Assembly (NCBI RefSeq): GCF_036541405.1
Contig: NZ_JAZHFS010000005.1
Coordinates: 206,513-270,512 of the forward strand
Direction: 5' to 3'
Length of the DNA stretch: 64,000 nucleotides
Source: Clostridium_AD frigoriphilum
Lineage (GTDB): Bacteria > Bacillota > Clostridia > Clostridiales > Clostridiaceae
Shown here: in pieces, positions 17,444 through 27,044 of the stretch
Numbering within the stretch: position 1 is the first letter of the stretch
Layout: each line of letters begins with the position of its first letter
Position numbers and translations under genes: made by a program
The notes under the pieces: generated by a model
Seen by the model: the letters and a program-made list of their open reading frames with translations, nothing else
Told to the model about the DNA's origin: nothing
The model's database searches: none

Positions 17444-18235
17444 TTATGCCTTATACATGTCTAATGTTTTTTGAGTTGCACGAAGTAAACTACTAAGTTC
17501 AAAAACTTCCCCTTCTTCTAATAACTTGTTTATTTGTTCTCTATACCTAGTTGCATCCATTAATTTTCCAAGAGATGATAACATAAGTATATTATTCATT
17601 ATATCCGATACCAAATTAGATTTTACCTCAAACAGTTTTTGTGCATCTTTAATTTCATCTTTAATTTCTAGCATTTGTTCATCTAGTTGAAAAGCAGCAT
17701 CTGCAGCATTTTTAAGTTTTTTTCTTATATACTCTGGAATATCATGCTTATATTTATAATTTAGAGAATGTTCAACCGTAGCCCAAAAATTCATTGCAAG
17801 TGTTCTGATTTGAAATTCTGCGAGTATTTCAGTTTGACCACCAGCTAAGTTCACAGGATATTTTATAATCATATGATAACTTCTATATCCACTACCTTTT
17901 ACATTTGCAACATAATCTTTTTCATAAACTATCTGCATATCACGTCGCTTGCGAATTAAATTTACCACCTTATCAATATCATCAACAAATTGGCACATTA
18001 TTCTTATTCCAGCTATATCCTCCATCTCAAATTCAATTCTGTCCAAAGGAATACAGAATTTATTAGCTTTCTCAAGAATACTAGATATCTCTTTGACTCT
18101 CCCTGTAACAAATTCTATAGGTGAGTAGTCATTTTTACGTCTATATTCTCTTCTTATACTTCTGAATTTTACTTTTAACTCCTCCACACCCTGTTCATAA
18201 GGAATTAGAAATCTTTTCCACTCTCTTATTGCCAT
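17444..18235 (-). CDS. relQ: Small alarmone synthetase (RelQ/YjbM-type GTP pyrophosphokinase)
   Basis: A cytosolic (p)ppGpp synthetase domain protein of 263 residues without the hydrolase, TGS or ACT regions of long RelA/SpoT enzymes. Synthetase hallmarks: DIAGIRIMCQFVDDI, GSGYRSYHMII with the substrate-stacking tyrosine, and AEFQIRTLAMNFWATVEHSLNYKY. The C-terminal helix region (about 170-250) is the tetramerisation-type segment of RelQ. It would raise alarmone levels through expression rather than ribosome sensing. A single end of the family C repeat (CATGTGCCTT near 18261-18270) lies about 25 bp upstream of its start. Confidence 0.9.
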   Translation of the reverse strand: MAIREWKRFLIPYEQGVEELKVKFRSIRREYRRKNDYSPIEFVTGRVKEISSILEKANKFCIPLDRIEFEMEDIAGIRIMCQFVDDIDKVVNLIRKRRDMQIVYEKDYVANVKGSGYRSYHMIIKYPVNLAGGQTEILAEFQIRTLAMNFWATVEHSLNYKYKHDIPEYIRKKLKNAADAAFQLDEQMLEIKDEIKDAQKLFEVKSNLVSDIMNNILMLSSLGKLMDATRYREQINKLLEEGEVFELSSLLRATQKTLDMYKA

Positions 18236-18455
18236 ATCCTCAGTCCTTTACATAATATTTCATGTGCCTTCTTTTAAGGTTTATAATTAGCATATCAGAT
18301 TTTTGGAGTTACGTTTTACATTAATATTATATTTATATTAATTTTCTGTTATAATTAATTTACTACTAAATTACTATAATAGCAATTTATTAAGTAAAAT
18401 ATAGTAAATTATATAACTAATCATACCACATTAAATCTAACTTTGAGGTGATTAA

Positions 18456-19334
18456 ATGGATAAAAATATATTTTCCGGTCTAGAGAATATGGGATTTGAT
18501 AATATTGACCATATTAACATATATAACAAAGAAACTGAAGCCGTAAAAGAAAGCAAGGAAAAATCTTTTCTATATAATAAAGAGGTTACTTGCCCTGTTT
18601 GTAACCACGTATTCAAGGCTGCAACAGTAAAATCCTCTGCTTATAGAATGATAAAAAAAGACAGTGATTTTTTTATTAGGTACTCATTAATTAATCCTTA
18701 TTTCTATGATGTATGGCTTTGTAATTCTTGTGGATATGCAGCTATGAAAACAGATTTCTATACTATACGAAGTATAGAAATAGAGCAAGTCCAAAAATCT
18801 ATATCAACCAAGTGGCACGGACGAATGTACCCAGAAGTTTACGATGTTCATGTTGCTATTGAAAGATATAAGTTATCTCTTTTAAATTATGTTATAACAA
18901 ATGCGAAATCTAGTAAGAAAGCAATAAATTGCATGAAGCTTGCCTGGATGTACAGGCTAATAGATACGCAGGCCTCTAGAGAAATCGAACTAGTATTTTT
19001 AGGCCAAGCTCTAGAAGGCCTTAGTGATGCATACTACGCCGAAGCATTCCCCATATATGGCATGGATAAATACAGTGCTATGTACCTTATCGGAGAATTA
19101 AATAGACGCCTTGGACATACAGAAGATTCTTTAGTTTGGTTTAGCAATGTGATAACAACCCCTAATGTTAAACAAAATTTAAAAGAACTTGCACGAGACA
19201 TGAAAGATCTAATCAAAGAAGAAGCTGCTGCATTATTAGCCGATACTGATAATTCAAACAAATCTTCTACAGAAAACTTTGAGCCATTAGAAAACACCAA
19301 AAAATCTAGTTTTTTTTCCAAATTATTTAAGTAA
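18456..19334 (+). CDS. DUF2225-family zinc-ribbon/TPR-like protein
   Basis: A 292-residue protein. A first CPVC pair (residues about 47-50) is followed by a second CNSCGYA pair (about 89-92), forming a split zinc ribbon around the family block VKSSAYRMIKKDSDFFIRYSLINPYFYDVWLC. The C-terminal two thirds are helical and TPR-like (KLAWMYRLIDTQASREIELVFLGQALEGL). The last 40 residues are a polar tail. The family is common in Clostridia and has no defined function. AGGTGA precedes the ATG. No operon partner. Confidence 0.85.
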   Translation: MDKNIFSGLENMGFDNIDHINIYNKETEAVKESKEKSFLYNKEVTCPVCNHVFKAATVKSSAYRMIKKDSDFFIRYSLINPYFYDVWLCNSCGYAAMKTDFYTIRSIEIEQVQKSISTKWHGRMYPEVYDVHVAIERYKLSLLNYVITNAKSSKKAINCMKLAWMYRLIDTQASREIELVFLGQALEGLSDAYYAEAFPIYGMDKYSAMYLIGELNRRLGHTEDSLVWFSNVITTPNVKQNLKELARDMKDLIKEEAAALLADTDNSNKSSTENFEPLENTKKSSFFSKLFK

Positions 19335-19345
19335 TAATAATAATA

Positions 19346-19430
19346 AGGCATATAAAAATAAACAAGAAGTCAGTATACTCACATTTTAAAACGTGATTAT
19401 TTGACCTGTTATTTATCTTTATGTGCCTTT
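19346..19430. repeat. Inverted repeat, family C (85 bp)
   Basis: The ends AAGGCATATAAAAATAA and TTATCTTTATGTGCCTT are imperfect reverse complements, matching the ends of the repeat at 11584-11699. The centre contains the small palindrome CACATTTTAAAACGTG. It lies downstream of DUF2225 and may also act as its transcript end. Confidence 0.6.
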
Positions 19431-19501
19431 GACTATTTAATAAGTTATCCACATAAACAAGTTTATTTTTCTTAATTATACACATTGCATTAACTTATAT
19501 T

Positions 19502-20191
19502 TTATTCTAATATTTTTAAAGGATTAAAATCTAAATAGTCACAAGACGTTACTATATAATCAACACCCTCTATATTTCCTTCATATAACCTATTTAAAGA
19601 TGGCCCATGCAAGTGACCATAAATTACTTTTGAAACATTATATTCTTTTACTATACTAATAAGTTCAGTTTCCTCAAACTTATCATTAGTAGGTGGATAG
19701 TGAAGCATTACAATAAATTTCTTATATCCACTCTTAACTGCTGCATCTAATGAAATTCTAAGTCTTATTAATTCTCTATTATATATTTTTTCATCATGAA
19801 TAGAAAATTGTTTTGACCCCGGACAATTCCATCCCCGCGTTCCACATATAGCAACATCATTATAATCAAAAAAATTATTTTGAATAAAATTCATATCTTC
19901 ATAGAGAGCATTAAGCTTCGTTATACCACTCCACCAATAATCATGATTCCCTTTGATAAGTATTTTTCTTCCTGGAAGCTCATGAATCCAATCTAAATCA
20001 TCCATGCCCTCAGACATATGCATGGACCACGAAATATCTCCCGCAATTAGTACCGTATCTTCTGGAGATATTTTGTTAATCCAATTTTTTTTAATTTTCA
20101 CATGATGATTACTCCATTTTTCTCCAAATATATCCATAGGTTTATCCGAATTGATAGCTAAATGAAGATCTGATATTGCCCACAACGCCAT
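19502..20191 (-). CDS. Calcineurin-like metallophosphoesterase
   Basis: A 229-residue cytosolic protein with the complete metallophosphoesterase metal-binding set: D8-x-H10 in ISDLHLA, GD in VLIAGDISW, GNHD in LIKGNHDYWW, a histidine in VMLHYPP and GHLHG near residue 205. It probably hydrolyses a phosphoester with two divalent metals; the substrate is unknown (phosphodiesterase or nucleotidase are both possible). A GGAGG ribosome site precedes the ATG. Downstream is a gap of about 165 bp containing a family C repeat. Confidence 0.9.
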   Translation of the reverse strand: MALWAISDLHLAINSDKPMDIFGEKWSNHHVKIKKNWINKISPEDTVLIAGDISWSMHMSEGMDDLDWIHELPGRKILIKGNHDYWWSGITKLNALYEDMNFIQNNFFDYNDVAICGTRGWNCPGSKQFSIHDEKIYNRELIRLRISLDAAVKSGYKKFIVMLHYPPTNDKFEETELISIVKEYNVSKVIYGHLHGPSLNRLYEGNIEGVDYIVTSCDYLDFNPLKILE

Positions 20192-20233
20192 AATATACCT
20201 CCTAATTAACTACACTATATTCTTTTTTAAGCT

Positions 20234-20500
20234 CTAATTTTTTTTCATTAATGCATCTATATCCATAACATAAGCAATGACCTTCGCTATTGCATCATAT
20301 AATTCTACGGGTATTTCCGATCCTATATCAACATTTGAGAGCAGATTCGCTAATTCTTCATTTTGTACTATGGCAACCTTACTCTCCTCTGCAGTTCTAA
20401 GAATTTCATCTGCAATGTATCCTATTCCAGCTGCCGTCACTATAGGAGCATCATATCCATTTTCATATTTTATTGCAGTAGCTTTTTTTATCTTTTTCAT
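20234..20500 (-). CDS. FlhB C-terminal-domain-like protein (FhlB type)
   Basis: An 88-residue protein equal to the cytoplasmic tail of the flagellar export switch FlhB: ATAIKYENGYDAPIVTAAGIGYIADEI followed by AEESKVAIVQNEELANLL. It starts just after where the self-cleaving NPTH motif would be, so it represents only the post-cleavage part. The ATG at 20500 is chosen because GAGGTG lies 8 nt upstream; an ATG at 20515 overlaps that ribosome site. It follows the FliK-like gene with a 45-bp gap, so they form a two-gene unit. No other flagellar gene is present in the window. Confidence 0.88.
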   Translation of the reverse strand: MKKIKKATAIKYENGYDAPIVTAAGIGYIADEILRTAEESKVAIVQNEELANLLSNVDIGSEIPVELYDAIAKVIAYVMDIDALMKKN

Positions 20501-20545
20501 TTTAACACACCTCATATGCTAATCGTCTTAAACACCTTAATTACA

Positions 20546-22864
20546 TTATACCTTTATATTGATTGCATTAAAACTTCTATCATTAAAAAATTCCCCACAC
20601 TCGGCTAACGTAAACTCGTTAACCTTCTTGTTTACATTAATGCTAACTCTATAACTTAAACTTGATAAATCCTTAACTAACTTTTCCTTGCTAATATCCA
20701 AAACTTCGACAAAAATTTTATTGCAATTAATATCAATATTCATACTACTATTACTAATTTTAATATATGCATCAACTGTTCCCATATTTATTGTTTTTAT
20801 ACTAGTAGCAATCTTTACATTTGTACTATCAATCTTTTTGCCCTTATTTCTATCATCTTTAATGATTAATTTAAGTTGATACTCATCATTTTTAACATTT
20901 ATAGGCAAATCCAAATAATAATACTGCTGAGAAATAGAATTAAATATTTTTATATCATTAAGTTTTTGATTAAACATATCCATAACCTTCTCATAAGTCT
21001 CTGGTTTAAGGTTAAGCTTATTTTGAATAATATCCTTAACTATATCTTTAATCTCACCTGTCTTTAATTTGATTTGATCCTTAATAAGGATATCCGTAGT
21101 TGTTTTTGCTATCTCCTTTTCTACATTATCTATAACTTTTTTATCTATCTCTGAAAAATTCAATTCTTTTTTTATCATATTTATAATTTCGTTAAGTGAA
21201 TTGTTTTTACCATAGCCATTAACCTTGGTATTTGTAGAACTTTTATTATCTATTTTACCATCACTAACAGTAGTTTTATCCAACTTATTCAAAGGAATCT
21301 CTCCATTTTGCTTTATATTGTCTAAATTTTTACTGCTAGGCTCAATTTCTTTTGTATTTAATTTTTCCTCTAGATTGTCTATAATTTTAGTACTACTATC
21401 TGAACTTATTTCTATATTTTCCATTTTTAAAATTTTGTCCACTAAAGTTTTAAGTTCTCCTTTATTAAAACTTCCAATTTGTAATTTCAAATTTTTGCTT
21501 GGTTCCAAATTTTTATCTTGTTGTAAATTTTCAACTTGTTCCAATTTTTCATTCGATCCTAAAGTTTCACCCGATCCTAAAGTTTCACCCGTTCCTAAAC
21601 TTTTAATAGTAGAACTTGATACTATATGATTTAGGCCTAAATTTTTAAGTTCTTTATTTATTAGACTAACTACCTCTTTAAAATTATTATCAGACTTGTT
21701 ATCTAAAAATGTTTCACTTGTGTTTAATTTTTTCTCTAAATTGCTTATAAGTTTAGTACTACTATCTGGGCTTATTTTTATATTTTCTATTTTTAAAATT
21801 TTGTCCACCAAAGTTTTAATTTCACTTTTATTAAAACTTTCATTTTGTAATTTAAGATTCTTACTTGGTTCCAAGTTTTTATCTTGCTGTAAATTTTCAC
21901 CTTGTCCCAACTTTTCACCTGATACTAAACTTTCAATAACAGAACTTGAAACTGTATGATTTATACCTAAATTTTTAAGTTCTTTATTTATTAGACTAAC
22001 TATTTCTTTAAAATTACTATTATTAAGCTTACTATCTATAAATGATTCTTCTGTACTAGTTCTTTCATTGTTTTTAGCCATTGTAATACCATTCTGATTT
22101 TGGCTTACTGCGGAAGGCTTAATCAAACCTTGCATATCTTTATTTTCTCCACTGCTAAATAGATAGTTGTTAATTTCTTTTAAATTGTTATATATAGCTG
22201 AATCGCCCTTGAATAACTTTATAAAGCTTTCAAGATTTTCTTTAGTAAAACCAATATTATTTTCTTTAAATAATAATATCTCATCAACATTTAGGTTCTT
22301 TAAAACTACAAAAAAATCTTTTAAAACTTTTGTTATTTCATTTGCTTTAGCACTATTTGGATCAATGTTTCTACTTTCAATATATTTAGTTATAAAAGCA
22401 TCCTCTTTTTCCCCATTTAAAGATATTTTCCCTTTGAAATCAACTAAGTTTTTTATATCAGTTATATTATCCTTAGTTAGAGGCATATCATGTTTTATCA
22501 TTTTTTCAAAAAGTAAAGCATCTGTTTTATCAGTACTTAATGATTTTCCACTATGATTGTCTTTTAAAATGTCATTTTCTACGTTTTTACTATCCTCATA
22601 TACTAGCTTTATTTTAAGCTTTCCCTCTTCGAATCCTTCTACTTCAAAATTCAACACACTACCGCTAGTCCCTTGTTCTAGTGGCTTATCTAGCTTAGCT
22701 GAAAATTGCCATCCATCTAATAATTTTAAATTAACTTCTCCCTTTTGCTGGTCTACACTTACTATTCTTGCATTAAATTTTTCTCCAGCTTCGAATGATA
22801 TTTTACTAAAAGCTTTTTTAGCTAAAGGATTTTGCAAAATTGGATTATTGCTAATTATCGCCAT
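20546..22864 (-). CDS. FliK-like hook-length control protein with internal duplications
   Basis: A 772-residue, mostly disordered, Asn/Lys/Ser-rich protein. The N-terminus (about 25-95) looks like a small beta domain (FNARIVSVDQQKGEVNLKLLDGW). The C-terminal 140 residues (YYYLDLPINV to INIKV) resemble the folded C-terminal domain of FliK. Residues about 275-380 and 391-502 are two copies of one block (SLINKELKNLG, LVDKILKxENI), and TLGSGETLGSNEKL is a short tandem repeat inside it. Pairing with an FlhB-like gene supports a FliK-type role, since FliK acts by contacting FlhB. GGGAGG precedes the ATG. Function by homology only. Confidence 0.7.
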   Translation of the reverse strand: MAIISNNPILQNPLAKKAFSKISFEAGEKFNARIVSVDQQKGEVNLKLLDGWQFSAKLDKPLEQGTSGSVLNFEVEGFEEGKLKIKLVYEDSKNVENDILKDNHSGKSLSTDKTDALLFEKMIKHDMPLTKDNITDIKNLVDFKGKISLNGEKEDAFITKYIESRNIDPNSAKANEITKVLKDFFVVLKNLNVDEILLFKENNIGFTKENLESFIKLFKGDSAIYNNLKEINNYLFSSGENKDMQGLIKPSAVSQNQNGITMAKNNERTSTEESFIDSKLNNSNFKEIVSLINKELKNLGINHTVSSSVIESLVSGEKLGQGENLQQDKNLEPSKNLKLQNESFNKSEIKTLVDKILKIENIKISPDSSTKLISNLEKKLNTSETFLDNKSDNNFKEVVSLINKELKNLGLNHIVSSSTIKSLGTGETLGSGETLGSNEKLEQVENLQQDKNLEPSKNLKLQIGSFNKGELKTLVDKILKMENIEISSDSSTKIIDNLEEKLNTKEIEPSSKNLDNIKQNGEIPLNKLDKTTVSDGKIDNKSSTNTKVNGYGKNNSLNEIINMIKKELNFSEIDKKVIDNVEKEIAKTTTDILIKDQIKLKTGEIKDIVKDIIQNKLNLKPETYEKVMDMFNQKLNDIKIFNSISQQYYYLDLPINVKNDEYQLKLIIKDDRNKGKKIDSTNVKIATSIKTINMGTVDAYIKISNSSMNIDINCNKIFVEVLDISKEKLVKDLSSLSYRVSINVNKKVNEFTLAECGEFFNDRSFNAINIKV
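21357..22025. repeat. Intragenic tandem duplication, period about 366 bp
   Basis: Within the FliK-like gene, 21357-21690 and 21723-22025 are two diverged copies of the same sequence. An 18-bp unit, GATCCTAAAGTTTCACCC, is repeated in tandem at about 21555-21595. Confidence 0.8.
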
Positions 22865-22993
22865 AAGCCACCTCCCATTTGTTTAAGTTACTAATATTTA
22901 AAAAGTCATCAATATTTTATTATCGTATATAAACCATTTTTTTGAAGGGGATATTAATAATTTTCTATAAATATTAACTTTCCCTTCAAAATC

Positions 22994-23033
22994 AAAAGAC
23001 AAAGCTAAAATATAAATTTTAACTTTGTCTTTT
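22994..23033 (-). terminator. Terminator of tyrS
   Basis: An 18-bp stem with one mismatch (22994-23011 with 23016-23033), directly downstream of tyrS on the minus strand and rich in T's on its 3' side. Confidence 0.75.
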
Positions 23034-23041
23034 AGAGTGTT

Positions 23042-24262
23042 TTATTCAATGATCAATGAGTAATATTTTTTCTTTCCTTTTTTAATAAGTACTTTACCAT
23101 CTTTGAAATCAGTATCTACTAGAGTTGCATTTTTATCTTCAATCCTTTTATCATTGATAGTTAATCCACCTTGTTCTATTAGCCTTCTAGCTTCTGCTTT
23201 TGAAGGTAATACTTTAGTGTAGACTAATATGTCCATTAATCCTGTGCCTAACATGCTTTGTGTGATAGATACTGTCGGCACGCTACTCATATCAACTCCA
23301 GCACCAAACAATGCTTGTGCTGCGCTTTGAGCCTTCATAGCTTCTTCTTCTCCATGAATAAGTTTTGTAACCTCAAAAGCTAAAACTTTTTTAGCCTCAT
23401 TAATTTCTTCACCCTTTAAAGCACAAAGCCTTCTAATTTCGTCCATTGGTACAAAAGTAAGTAAGGCTAAACATTTTTCCACAACAGAGTCTTCTATATT
23501 CCTCCAGTATTGGTAAAAATCATAAGGAGATGTTTTGTTTGCATCAAGCCATAAAGCCCCATTTTCTGTTTTTCCCATTTTCTTACCTTCACTATTTGTT
23601 AATAATGCACAAGTCATTCCATAAGAAGCTTTACTTTCTTTTCTTCTTATCAGTTCCATACCAGCAATAATATTGGACCATTGATCGTCTCCACCTAATT
23701 GCATAGTGCATCCGTATTTCTGATTTAACATTAAAAAATCATATCCTTGCATAAGCATATAGTTAAATTCAAGGAAAGACAAACCCTTTTCTAATCTCTG
23801 TTTATAACACTCAGCAGCTAACATCTTATTTACTGTAAAATGTACTCCTATATCCCTTATAAATTCTACATAATTTAAGTTTAATAACCAGTTTGCATTG
23901 TTTTCAAGTATTGCTTTGTCATCCTTAAAATCTATAAGTCTTGAAAGCTGAGTTTTTATACAACTTATATTATGATCAATTTCTTCCTTTGATAACATTT
24001 TCCTCATATCTGTTTTACCAGATGGATCACCTATCATCGCAGTTCCTCCACCAACTAATGCTATAGGTCTATGCCCTGCCCTTTGCATATGTGCCATAAA
24101 CATCATAGCAATAAAATGACCAACATGTAGACTATCTGCTGTTGGATCAAAACCTATATAAAAAGTTACCTTTTCTTTCCCTAATATTTTCTTGATTTCA
24201 TCCTCGTGAGTAAGTTGCTTTAAATATCCTCGTTCTAAAAGTGTATCATATACATTTTCCAT
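23042..24262 (-). CDS. tyrS: Tyrosyl-tRNA synthetase
   Basis: Class Ic synthetase that charges tRNA-Tyr. The 406 residues are full length. Catalytic sequences: the HIGH variant HVGH (46-49) after YIGFDPTADSL, the tyrosine-binding YDFLMLNQKYGCTMQLGGDDQW region, and KMGKTE near 228. The C-terminus is an S4 RNA-binding domain (about 340-400: LPSKAEARRLIEQGGLTIND). AGGGAGG precedes the ATG. It is controlled by a tyrosine T-box immediately upstream. Confidence 0.97.
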   Translation of the reverse strand: MENVYDTLLERGYLKQLTHEDEIKKILGKEKVTFYIGFDPTADSLHVGHFIAMMFMAHMQRAGHRPIALVGGGTAMIGDPSGKTDMRKMLSKEEIDHNISCIKTQLSRLIDFKDDKAILENNANWLLNLNYVEFIRDIGVHFTVNKMLAAECYKQRLEKGLSFLEFNYMLMQGYDFLMLNQKYGCTMQLGGDDQWSNIIAGMELIRRKESKASYGMTCALLTNSEGKKMGKTENGALWLDANKTSPYDFYQYWRNIEDSVVEKCLALLTFVPMDEIRRLCALKGEEINEAKKVLAFEVTKLIHGEEEAMKAQSAAQALFGAGVDMSSVPTVSITQSMLGTGLMDILVYTKVLPSKAEARRLIEQGGLTINDKRIEDKNATLVDTDFKDGKVLIKKGKKKYYSLIIE

Positions 24263-24304
24263 GATTTGTTCCTCCCTATTTTAATTCTACTTATTTTTGG
24301 GGAT

Positions 24305-24530
24305 AAAAAAAACGCCCCTATGAAAGGGACGAAATAATTTCCGTGGTACCACCCAAATTGATTTAACAATCCGCTTTTTCCTTATAACGTAAGGTCAACC
24401 CGTCTCAGCTTAATTTAAAAATAACTTTATTTCAGCTTAAAGCTCCAGAATGTAATTCACCATATTCCTTAACTAGTTCACACCTACCACTAGCTCTCTT
24501 AATAATTCCTATAGTTACTTTTTTCTTTCA
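24305..24530 (-). promoter_or_regulatory. T-box riboswitch, tyrosine (tyrS leader)
   Basis: On the minus strand, the T-box TGGGTGGTACCACGG lies at 24355-24341. The terminator hairpin CGTCCCT/AGGGGCG (24331-24313) is followed by a T-run. The stem I start AGAGAGCTAGTGG is at 24499-24487. The likely specifier codon is TAC (24454-24452), which matches tyrosine. Confidence 0.92.
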
Positions 24531-24650
24531 TAACTTTATATATATTTTTTTAACTTATATCTATTTAACCATTTATTACGTTTATTTTCAACTATTTTCC
24601 CCCTATATATTAAATATATATTTAATATATAGACATTATTAAAGCTAACC

Positions 24651-25796
24651 TCAAATAAAATGCTTAACTCCTGGAAAAATAGACTTAAAGGTATTATCAT
24701 CTTTTGAATCCGCAAATATTACTTTACCATACTTAATAAAATCCTTTTTCATTCGTGCAAATCCTTTCCCCGATTTTATAAATCTTTTTTTGTCATCTAA
24801 AGCTATTAGCTTATCATATATCCACATGTTTCTTTTTAAATAATTATGAGTATTAACTTCAGTTGAAAATAATAGATTACCAGGGCTAATTACACTTACA
24901 CTGTTGTAATTTACTACTAATTCAATTTCCTTGTAAAACATAGTATAATCCCTATAAAGTATTGCATTCTTTACGGCTTCATGAACTGCACTTATAGGAT
25001 AATTTGATGGGAATATCTTTTTTAAAATTTCTTCTACTCTATCTAACATATCTAATAAATTTCCTTGCACAAGTATGACCTCATCGAATTTATTATTTAC
25101 CTTATTTATTATCTTTATCATATTATGAGGTAAATAAATGCTATTTATTGAGGAAAATACCAATAATCCACCCAGGGTAACTACCCTTTTATTATAATCT
25201 CTTTCTATAAAAGTTATCCCTGTATTATCCATAAATTCTAACCTATTATCGTTATTTACTGAGATGCCTTTATTTTCAAAATACTTATTGATGATATTGA
25301 AATTCAAACTATTAATATCACTATTCATAATAGGCATAGTCTCAATATTAAGATTAAAATTTTCTTGTAAACAAGAAATTAGTTCTTCTTTCCTCATTGT
25401 ATCTGTTGTGGACCCTCGTCTTATGTAAAATGCCCCATTTTCCCTTAATTGATAAGGTTTCTGGCCACCATCATATATAGTTATAATTGCCAGGTTTTTG
25501 CTTTGATATACTATAAAATCTATGGATACTGGAATAGGTGGTTCACATCTTGAACTAATTATTTGTTGAATTTGTTCTTCTTTAAATTCATTGGCATCAA
25601 TACCTATAATTCTTTTTGTTTTATCCTCTACCCCAATTATGATATATCCACGTCCTCCACGGGAATTTGCTATAGCAGATACATCTTTAGCTAATTCTTT
25701 TTTACCACTTTCTATTAATATATCTATTTTTTGCTTATAATCTAGTTTTGTGCCCTCATCCCTCTTGAGCAAGATGCTAATTTTTTTTAAATTCAT
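24651..25796 (-). CDS. AlbA_2-domain protein with C-terminal ATPase-like domain
   Basis: A 381-residue protein of the Schlafen AlbA_2 class. The N-terminal domain (about 5-120) has KKELAKDVSAIANSRGGRGYIIIGVED and ENGAFYIRRGSTT, typical of this putative DNA/RNA-binding fold. The C-terminal half contains AVHEAVKNAILYRDY, the N-box-like motif of GHKL-type ATP-binding regulators in this family. Such proteins are usually described as transcriptional regulators, and some belong to defence loci, but no partner supports the latter here. The ATG at 25796 has GGGGTG 6 nt upstream; the GTG at 25805 lies within that site and is rejected. Confidence 0.85.
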   Translation of the reverse strand: MNLKKISILLKRDEGTKLDYKQKIDILIESGKKELAKDVSAIANSRGGRGYIIIGVEDKTKRIIGIDANEFKEEQIQQIISSRCEPPIPVSIDFIVYQSKNLAIITIYDGGQKPYQLRENGAFYIRRGSTTDTMRKEELISCLQENFNLNIETMPIMNSDINSLNFNIINKYFENKGISVNNDNRLEFMDNTGITFIERDYNKRVVTLGGLLVFSSINSIYLPHNMIKIINKVNNKFDEVILVQGNLLDMLDRVEEILKKIFPSNYPISAVHEAVKNAILYRDYTMFYKEIELVVNYNSVSVISPGNLLFSTEVNTHNYLKRNMWIYDKLIALDDKKRFIKSGKGFARMKKDFIKYGKVIFADSKDDNTFKSIFPGVKHFI

Positions 25797-25880
25797 ACAT
25801 TTCACCCCAAATGAACTGAAATAATATACTATGTTTGTAGTTATAGATTTTTTAAAATTATTATGTTTATAGTTTACAAC

Positions 25881-25904
25881 AAAAGACGATGGAATACCAT
25901 CGCC
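25881..25904 (-). terminator. Probable terminator after gerC
   Basis: The CGATGG-AATA-CCATCG hairpin (25887-25902) is followed on the minus strand by TCTTTTGTT, just past the gerC stop. Confidence 0.5.
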
Positions 25905-25922
25905 TTAATAAGGCAAAACAAA

Positions 25923-27044
25923 TTATTGGAAGTTCTTTTGATCACCCGTATTCATTATTTGCACTTCTACTTCAACTTTTAACTCAGTTTTTTTAATAAT
26001 ATTATTTGGGATTTTAATTTTTGGATATTTATCGTAGAATTGTTCACTTATGTCAAATATATCAATCCCCATAGTCTTGTACTTTGCAAATAGAGTATTA
26101 CAAGATTCTACAATATTTTTTTCTGATTTCTCCACAATTTTATTTACATTTTCTTTTGTAAAAACAATCTTTTTTTGAGCTTCTGCAAAATCTACATTAA
26201 CTTTAATCCGCTTTTTTAGGTGAATAATATTACCATCATAAGTTATATCTGTCTTAGTTTTACTTTTTAAAATTTCTAAAGTTATAAATTTATTAATATC
26301 ACAGGGGTTAGTTATTTCTAAAGTACCACTCGAGACAACGTTCATTAAAAAATTAAATCCCTGCCCTTCGTCTGCTTTTATTATGCTAACCATTTTATCG
26401 TTTTTAATCACTGCTCCACCATTTATTTCGAGTCTTTGCTCTAAATTATCTTTTGGAATATCTATTATTGTTACTACATTTGTTTTATCGCCCATATTCC
26501 TTTGATTATAAAAATCATTAAGACTTAATTTCAAAGCTCTTGAAGATGAACCAACATTTTCTTCAAGATGCATTATAAAAAATCCAATATACTTTTCTTG
26601 AAGAATGTTTATCTTTATGAGTTTCTCTGGATCCCCTAGATATATTGCAATATATGGTCTAATAAGCAATTCCTGATCTCGATCTAAAAAATCTATGTAA
26701 TTTTCAAGACCAATTTCTGCGGCATTTCGAGTAAATATTATAGCCTTATTCTGTGTATAATTCAATTTATAACTGGAAGTAGAATTCATATTTCTAACAG
26801 CTTCAAAGATTGTTTTTCCTTTTCCCTTAAATAAGATTCTCTCATCCAACCCTTGCGGTGTTCCTCCTCTTACACCTTTATATGCTTCTGAATATATTAT
26901 AGGATTACCACTACTATCCACATCTATTATTATACAAGTAACAAATAAAAGTCTATTAATGTCTCTATAACTAAAACATGCTGACATATTCAAACAACTT
27001 ATTATTAAGCATATTATAACTAGTGTTTTTTTATACTTATTCAT
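25923..27044 (-). CDS. gerC: Ger(x)C-family spore germination lipoprotein
   Basis: C subunit of a GerA-type nutrient germinant receptor, expected on the outer face of the spore inner membrane. From the ATG at 27044 it has 373 residues, with a lipoprotein signal (KKTLVIICLIISCLNMSAC, modified cysteine at about 22) followed by the family start FSYRDINRLLFVTCIIID. The GerAC C-terminal domain covers about 200-365. GAGGATG lies before this ATG and the start overlaps the gerA stop by 8 bp, so translation is coupled. A farther upstream in-frame start (27107) would bury the signal peptide. The exact paralogue (A, K or other) cannot be assigned. Confidence 0.92.
   Translation of the reverse strand: MNKYKKTLVIICLIISCLNMSACFSYRDINRLLFVTCIIIDVDSSGNPIIYSEAYKGVRGGTPQGLDERILFKGKGKTIFEAVRNMNSTSSYKLNYTQNKAIIFTRNAAEIGLENYIDFLDRDQELLIRPYIAIYLGDPEKLIKINILQEKYIGFFIMHLEENVGSSSRALKLSLNDFYNQRNMGDKTNVVTIIDIPKDNLEQRLEINGGAVIKNDKMVSIIKADEGQGFNFLMNVVSSGTLEITNPCDINKFITLEILKSKTKTDITYDGNIIHLKKRIKVNVDFAEAQKKIVFTKENVNKIVEKSEKNIVESCNTLFAKYKTMGIDIFDISEQFYDKYPKIKIPNNIIKKTELKVEVEVQIMNTGDQKNFQ

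Noticed and set aside
21225..22886. Several plus-strand frames opposite the FliK-like gene
   Set aside because: They mirror the Asn/Lys/Ser-rich repeats and give repeated Leu/Phe/Ser strings without start signals.
24651..25796. AlbA_2/Schlafen-type protein as part of a defence system
   Set aside because: The family fits a regulator as well, and neither neighbour (tyrS, gerC) is a defence gene, so no system is claimed.
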